Assembly (NCBI GenBank): GCA_947464215.1 | Contig: CANHVX010000039.1 | Coordinates: 1 to 7,743, forward strand | Direction of reading: 5' to 3' | Source of the DNA: Pseudomonadaceae bacterium | Lineage (GTDB): Bacteria; Pseudomonadota; Alphaproteobacteria; UBA2136; UBA6156 | Length of the DNA: 7,743 bases | Shown: piece by piece, positions 4,493 through 7,743 of the stretch | How positions within the stretch are numbered: the stretch's first letter is position 1 | How the letters are laid out: every line of letters starts with the position of its first letter | The notes under the pieces: generated by a model | Told to the model about the DNA's origin: nothing | Databases searched by the model: none | What the model saw: only the letters and a program-made list of their open reading frames with translations | Position numbers and translations under genes: made by a program

Positions 4493-5570
4493 CGGCGGCC
4501 TTGCGCTTTTTGAGGTCGAATACAAAAGCCATCACCTTGGCCACCAGCTCATACAGCTGGATCGGAATTGTCTCCTCAATCTCCACCTGCGCCCACAGCA
4601 TGCGCGCCAAGGGAGGATCTTCGTAAATGGGAATATCGTGCTCCTTCGCCAATTCGCGGATACGGAGCGCCGTGGCCTCGACCCCCTTGGCCACCACGGT
4701 TGGTGCCGCATCGCCCTCGGCCGGTTTATAGCGCAGCGCCACCGCGTAGTGCGTGGGGTTGGTGACCACCACATCGGCCTGCGGCACCATGCTCATCATG
4801 CGCTTGCGCGACCGCTCTTGGCGGATTTGCCGCTGGCGCTGCTTGACGTAGGGGTCGCCTTCCGTATCGCGGAATTCGTCTTTCAGCTCTTTGTGCGACA
4901 TCATGTTATCGCGCATGAACTTGAAGCGTTGAAACAGGTAATCGGCGCCGGCAATGAGCGCCATAATGGCCAACGCCGTGCCCACCAGCTGAAGCGTGAG
5001 CGATTGCAGCTTCAGCAGCAGCGTTTCGGGCTCGTTGTCGACCAGGTTCACCAAGGCCCCGCGTGCATTGTAGATAAAGACCCCCAACGCGGCACCCAAC
5101 ACGGTGAGTTTGAGAATGTTCTTCACCAATTCGGCCAGGGCCTGCAGGCCAAAAATGCGTTTGAAGCCCGCGAGTGGGCTGATTTTTTGCAGATTGGGTT
5201 CGATAGATTTGGTGGAATACACCCCGCCGTGCTGGATATAGCCGCCAAACACCCCCAGCACCACAAACATCAGAAAAATCGGCATCAGCGCGATACCGGC
5301 CTCGACGCCTGCACGAAACAGGGCTTGGCCCATGGCCTGGCCGTCATCGAGCCCATAGGTACCGGCGTTGGTGATGATGCCCGCGCCGAGTTCGGCCAGG
5401 CGCGACAGCGACCAGCCCCCCACCCCGGCCGTGACCGCCATAATGCCGATCAGCGCAAACAGATTATTGATTTCTCGGCTTTGCGGCACCTGGCCTTCAT
5501 CGCGCAGGCGTTGCAGTTTGCGCGGGGTTGCGTCTTCGGTTTTACTCGACTGGTCTTCATCGTCGGCCAT
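4485..5570 (-). CDS. flhB: FlhB, flagellar export-gate switch protein
   Basis: FlhB is the membrane protein of the flagellar type III export apparatus that switches specificity from rod/hook to filament substrates after self-cleavage. The 361-residue length fits the family. The N-terminus (SSKTEDATPRKLQRLRDEGQVPQSREI) is diagnostic. Four hydrophobic segments follow at about residues 36-56, 91-111, 149-167 and 191-213. The basic linker (about 215-262) includes KRMMSMVPQADVVVT and leads to the autocleavage motif NPTH at 271-274. The C-terminal cytoplasmic domain contains YKPAEG, VVAKGVEATALRIRELA and IPIYEDPPLAR. All key residues are present, so it should be functional. The start is set by AAGG, which overlaps the TAA of the upstream fliX-like gene, with eight bases (seven C and a T) before ATG. 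It is the last flagellar gene of the operon here, followed by the tRNA gene. Confidence 0.97.
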   Translation of the reverse strand: MADDEDQSSKTEDATPRKLQRLRDEGQVPQSREINNLFALIGIMAVTAGVGGWSLSRLAELGAGIITNAGTYGLDDGQAMGQALFRAGVEAGIALMPIFLMFVVLGVFGGYIQHGGVYSTKSIEPNLQKISPLAGFKRIFGLQALAELVKNILKLTVLGAALGVFIYNARGALVNLVDNEPETLLLKLQSLTLQLVGTALAIMALIAGADYLFQRFKFMRDNMMSHKELKDEFRDTEGDPYVKQRQRQIRQERSRKRMMSMVPQADVVVTNPTHYAVALRYKPAEGDAAPTVVAKGVEATALRIRELAKEHDIPIYEDPPLARMLWAQVEIEETIPIQLYELVAKVMAFVFDLKKRKAAAA

Positions 5571-5580
5571 AGGGGGGGCC

Positions 5581-6003
5581 TTACGACTTCTGCTTTTCCG
5601 CCTCGACCGCCGCCCGCGTGCGTGCCTCGTTCAGCACCTGCTTCTGCTGCGGCGTGAGCTGCGCTTCATCGGCGCCCAGCGCCTCGGCCAGGCGGGCCAA
5701 ATGGGCCGCGCCGCGCGCCGGTTGGCCCGCCAAGGCCTCGCCCGCCAACTCCTTCAGCGTGGCCATGAGGGCGCTGGCCTGGCCGCGGGTGTCGGTGGGG
5801 ATGTCTTCCTCGTGCAGCACCGGCAGGCCCGTGGCCACCGCCGCGCCCATAGAGCTGGCGGCGGGTGTTTCGGCGGGGGATTCGGACAGGGCACCGGCCA
5901 GCATGCTGGCAAAGCTAGGGCCGCCCACGGCGCCCGCTGCGCCCTTGGCTTTGGATTTTTCGGCCGCCTTGGGGCCTTGAGTTCCGCTAATGGGAAATGG
6001 CAT
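5581..6003 (-). CDS. fliX: FliX-like flagellar assembly regulator
   Basis: FliX is an alphaproteobacterial protein that senses completion of the basal body and controls the activator FlbD in Caulobacter. This 140-residue product has the family's plan: a low-complexity Ala/Gly/Ser N-terminus with GGPSFASMLAG (27-37), then a helical C-terminal half. That half has the order PVLHEEDI, RGQASALMATLKELAGEALA and HLARLAEALG, ending in VLNEARTRAAVEAEK (123-137), which closely resembles the FliX ending as I remember it. There is no signal peptide or membrane segment. It lies between fliR (58 bases upstream) and flhB (10 bases downstream), so it is evidently in the operon. The ATG at 6003 has a TAGG five to eight bases upstream that lies inside a predicted hairpin. 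The identification is by pattern, not by alignment. A remote alternative is an unrelated Ala-rich flagellar accessory protein, but position and C-terminus both favour FliX. Confidence 0.65.
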   Translation of the reverse strand: MPFPISGTQGPKAAEKSKAKGAAGAVGGPSFASMLAGALSESPAETPAASSMGAAVATGLPVLHEEDIPTDTRGQASALMATLKELAGEALAGQPARGAAHLARLAEALGADEAQLTPQQKQVLNEARTRAAVEAEKQKS

Positions 6004-6005
6004 GG

Positions 6006-6041
6006 CCTATTCTAGCCTGAAACCCCGTGGGGGGGAATAGG
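6006..6041 (-). promoter_or_regulatory. Hairpin over the fliX ribosome binding site
   Basis: In the minus-strand RNA, CCTATTC (6041-6035) can pair with GAATAGG (6012-6006), which ends two bases before the fliX start codon and contains its likely Shine-Dalgarno core (TAGG). Inside the stem a C7 run and GGGG can pair further. If it forms, the hairpin would hide the binding site unless translation or a protein opens it. Confidence 0.45.
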
Positions 6042-6061
6042 GAGCTGCGCATACCACCCCT

Positions 6062-6832
6062 CTAAAAATCTATCGACGGTTCGGTGGCGAAGACGCTCAT
6101 CCGCTCGGCCACCGTGGCGGCCCAGACCTCCATAAGCTGTGGCACCGCCGCGGCCAGCAGCACCATGGCAATGATAAGCGTGAGCGGCACACTGATAAAA
6201 AACACTTGCAGCTGGGGTATCAGCCGGTTGAGCAAGCCAAACAACGCCGTGGTAAGCAACCCGGCCACCACCACGGGTGCCGCCAATTGCAGGCCGAGCG
6301 AGGAGAAATCGGCGAAGATTTGCACCACCGCGGCCGCCACCCCACCCACCGGCGGCAGCACCCCCACCGGAAAGGTGGCGTAGCTTTGGGCGATGGCGCG
6401 GATGAGATCGTGGTGCAAACCCAAACTCAGCACCACCAGCCCGCCCGCCAAGGTGAGAAAAATGGTGGGGGCGCCGGTGGTGGATTGGCTGGTGGGGTCG
6501 AACATCGTGGCCGCTTGCAGGCCCGAGGAAAACGCAATCATTTCCCCCGCCAGGCTGAGGGCGGCCATAAACAGCCGGGCGCCCAGGCCCATCAGGAGGC
6601 CCGTCACCAGTTCGGCGCCGATAAACAGCGCCAACTGCCCCGTGGTGGGCGGCAGCGTGGGCAACCCCTTCTGCACCAGTGGAAAGATAAGCAGGCTGGC
6701 CCCCACCGCCACCAGCAGGCGCGCGCGCGCGGGGATGGCGTCATCGGACAGACCCGGAAACACCAGCACGGCCGCGCCCAGCCGACAAAACACCAAAAAA
6801 AACGGAAACAGAAACAGCGTGGAGATATCCAT
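6062..6832 (-). CDS. fliR: FliR, flagellar export-gate membrane protein
   Basis: FliR joins FliP and FliQ in the core gate of the flagellar export apparatus in the inner membrane. The product is 256 residues, normal for the family, and strongly hydrophobic, with about six membrane segments: FPFFLVFCRLGAAVLVFPGL (9-28), a segment at about 38-54, one at about 67-85 that leads into the LMGLGARLFMAALSLAGE region, and further ones at about 125-140, 180-202 and 213-236. The typical features FCRLGAAVLVFPGLSD near the start, SLAGEMIAFSSGLQAATMFDP (about 92-112) and FFISVPLTLIIAMVLL near the end are present. The gene begins 23 bases after fliQ, with only weak GGTG/GGT purines upstream of the ATG, so coupling to fliQ translation is likely. 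No defects are seen. Confidence 0.96.
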   Translation of the reverse strand: MDISTLFLFPFFLVFCRLGAAVLVFPGLSDDAIPARARLLVAVGASLLIFPLVQKGLPTLPPTTGQLALFIGAELVTGLLMGLGARLFMAALSLAGEMIAFSSGLQAATMFDPTSQSTTGAPTIFLTLAGGLVVLSLGLHHDLIRAIAQSYATFPVGVLPPVGGVAAAVVQIFADFSSLGLQLAAPVVVAGLLTTALFGLLNRLIPQLQVFFISVPLTLIIAMVLLAAAVPQLMEVWAATVAERMSVFATEPSIDF

Positions 6833-6855
6833 CTACCGCACCCCGCGCGCCACGG

Positions 6856-7176
6856 TTAGGGCGCCCCCGCCTCGTTGGGAGGTGTGGGCAGAGCTTGCCC
6901 GTTTTCAGCCGCCTCGGGGTTGGCCATCCGCGCAAACAGACCCATGGTGAACGTGTTCATCTGCCCCGCCATAAAGGGAAACAGCACGATGAGTGCGGCA
7001 AACACCAAGATGATTTTGGGCACAAAGGTGAGTGTGGATTCCTGAATGCTGGTAAGCGCCTGAAGCAGACCTATAACCAAACCAACGACCAACGCCAACA
7101 CCATGATGGGCGCGCTGACCCACAGCAGCGCCAGAATGGTTTCGCGCATAACCGTGGTGATGGCTTCGGGTGTCAT
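6856..7176 (-). CDS. fliQ: FliQ, flagellar export-gate membrane protein
   Basis: FliQ is a small two-helix protein packed around FliP and FliR in the export gate. The start at ATG 7176 gives MTPEAITTVMRETI, which matches the usual FliQ opening; an upstream TTG at 7206 in the same frame would add ten untypical residues over a hairpin and is unlikely. Two hydrophobic segments (about 13-38 and 55-75) flank the family motif QALTSIQESTLTFVPK (39-54). The product is 106 residues against about 88-90 for typical FliQ. The extra is a polar tail, ANPEAAENGQALPTPPNEAGAP, after the second helix. Its start codon overlaps a TGA in another frame (ATGA) that closes the in-frame continuation of fliE. Confidence 0.94.
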   Translation of the reverse strand: MTPEAITTVMRETILALLWVSAPIMVLALVVGLVIGLLQALTSIQESTLTFVPKIILVFAALIVLFPFMAGQMNTFTMGLFARMANPEAAENGQALPTPPNEAGAP

Positions 7177-7185
7177 ACCGCCATG

Positions 7186-7225
7186 GTGGCCCAGCTTGGG
7201 CCACAACTCAACCCCGCGCGCGGGG
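7186..7225 (-). promoter_or_regulatory. Two adjacent perfect hairpins just upstream of fliQ
   Basis: GTGGCCCA (7186-7193) and TGGGCCAC (7197-7204) are perfect 8-base arms with a 3-base loop, ending nine bases before the fliQ ATG. Immediately upstream in the transcript, CCCCGCGCGCGGGG (7212-7225) is a perfect 14-base palindrome. Neither has a U-tract, so they are not intrinsic terminators. Their position at the expected ribosome-binding site suggests translational control or RNA processing between fliE and fliQ. Confidence 0.5.
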
Positions 7226-7235
7226 CCAACGCCAC

Positions 7236-7532
7236 CTAGATGGGCATACGGATGATTTCCTGATAGGCCTCGACCGCCTTATCGCGCACGGTGACCATGG
7301 TTTGCAACGTGAGCTCGGCCTGGCTGATGGCTTGCACGATTTCGTGCAGGGGGACATTTTCGCCAGTGGCAGCGGCCATGGTAAGGCCCTCGGCCTTCTT
7401 TTGCGACTCGACCGTGGTATTCACCATGTTCTGCACCAGGTCGCCAAAGCTGGGCCCACCGGCTGCGGCCCCACTGGCGGCTTTCCCGCTGGACAAAAGA
7501 TTCCCTAAACCGCCGATTTTGCTTATATCCAT
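7236..7532 (-). CDS. fliE: FliE, MS-ring/rod junction protein
   Basis: FliE is the first exported substrate of the flagellar export apparatus and links the MS ring to the proximal rod. The 98-residue product has a flexible Gly/Ala-rich start (LLSSGKAASGAAAGGPSFGD) and a long helical C-terminal half containing VPLHEIVQAISQAELTLQT and VRDKAVEAYQEIIRMPI, the standard FliE ending. AAAAAGG about ten bases upstream of the ATG is a good ribosome binding site. The gene lies 39 bases after flgC and 59 bases before fliQ. The frame stays open for 20 codons past its TAG, up to a TGA overlapping the fliQ start. Confidence 0.95.
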   Translation of the reverse strand: MDISKIGGLGNLLSSGKAASGAAAGGPSFGDLVQNMVNTTVESQKKAEGLTMAAATGENVPLHEIVQAISQAELTLQTMVTVRDKAVEAYQEIIRMPI

Positions 7533-7571
7533 AGGTGATATGCCTTTTTATTGTGCACCACCTTAAGCTGC

Positions 7572-7743
7572 CTAGCGGAGAAGATCAAGGGTGTGGGTGG
7601 CCATTTCACGCGCGGTGCTGATGGCAGCCATATTGGCCTCGTAGCTGCGTTGGGCCTCGCGCATGTTCATGTTTTCCATGGTGGTATCGACGTTGGGCAT
7701 CATCACGAAGCCGCGGGCATCGGCGAGGTCGGAGCTGGGGTTA
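7572..7743 (-). CDS. flgC: FlgC, proximal rod protein (C-terminal part)
   Basis: Only the last 56 codons and the TAG stop are in the window; the start lies beyond the right edge. The visible part reads NPSSDLADARGFVMMPNVD, then MREAQRSYEANMAAISTAREMA and ends HTLDLLR, which is the characteristic C-terminus of FlgC rod proteins (the D0 helix that packs with FlgB, FlgF and FliE). It is followed by fliE in the same direction, so flgB is expected just outside the window. Confidence 0.95.
   Translation of the reverse strand, partial: NPSSDLADARGFVMMPNVDTTMENMNMREAQRSYEANMAAISTAREMATHTLDLLR

Noticed and set aside
4476..5657. 393-codon plus-strand open frame opposite flhB
   Set aside because: It is antisense to an unmistakable flhB, with a His/Gln/Arg-rich product typical of reversed GC-rich coding DNA.
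6206..6859. 217-codon plus-strand open frame opposite fliR
   Set aside because: It is a His/Arg/Gln-rich antisense shadow of fliR, with no domain or ribosome binding site.
7206..7206. TTG as the fliQ start
   Set aside because: It would add ten residues not typical of FliQ and lies within the hairpin. ATG at 7176 gives the standard N-terminus.

Overview
The window looks like chromosomal DNA of a flagellated, GC-rich alphaproteobacterium. The evidence is the minus-strand gene order flgC-fliE-fliQ-fliR-(fliX-like)-flhB. FliX is a class-restricted alphaproteobacterial flagellar regulator, and the FliE, FliQ, FliR, FlhB and FlgC proteins are all conventional. An order-level placement (Rhodospirillales- or Micavibrio-like) would be a guess.

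Layout. Bases 1-236 hold the end of a small surface/tail-fibre-like protein. It is joined by a TAATG junction to a secreted kelch-type repeat protein (236-1072). The sixth repeat of that protein (to 1252) lies behind an in-frame TGA that sits exactly where sister repeats have TGG (Trp). Bases 1253-1572 carry no convincing gene but contain an interspersed element of the 'CGTCATTGCGAGGAG...CGAAGCAATC' type and a nested inverted repeat. Bases 1573-1920 encode an unrecognised 115-residue, four-helix membrane protein with base composition unlike its neighbours. An inverted repeat at 1939-1978 separates it from a convergent 636-residue classical (type V) autotransporter (3910-2000, minus). Bases 3911-4341 are gene-free. 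They hold the autotransporter's upstream region with a perfect 6+5+6 palindrome, a strongly G/T-skewed stretch with a G10 run, and a degenerate copy of the 3' end of the neighbouring tRNA. A tRNA-Gly(CCC) gene (4342-4415, minus) follows with a clear sigma-70-type promoter.

From 4485 to the window edge lies the flagellar export/rod operon, transcribed on the minus strand. It contains the end of the rod protein FlgC, the MS-ring/rod adaptor FliE, the export-gate proteins FliQ and FliR, a FliX-like regulator, and the export switch protein FlhB. FliQ, FliR and FlhB form the membrane gate of the flagellar type III export apparatus, FliE and FlgC are early substrates that build the rod base, and FliX in other Alphaproteobacteria couples assembly to class III gene expression. 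Several junctions in this operon carry hairpins or C7 runs next to the start codons, which suggests translational tuning.

The points most worth a second look are the TGA at a conserved Trp position together with the absence of TGA among the other confident stop codons, the tRNA 3'-end remnant next to the accessory region, the placement of fliX inside the export-gate operon, and the hairpins over the fliX and fliQ translation starts. No clearly new multi-gene system is evident.
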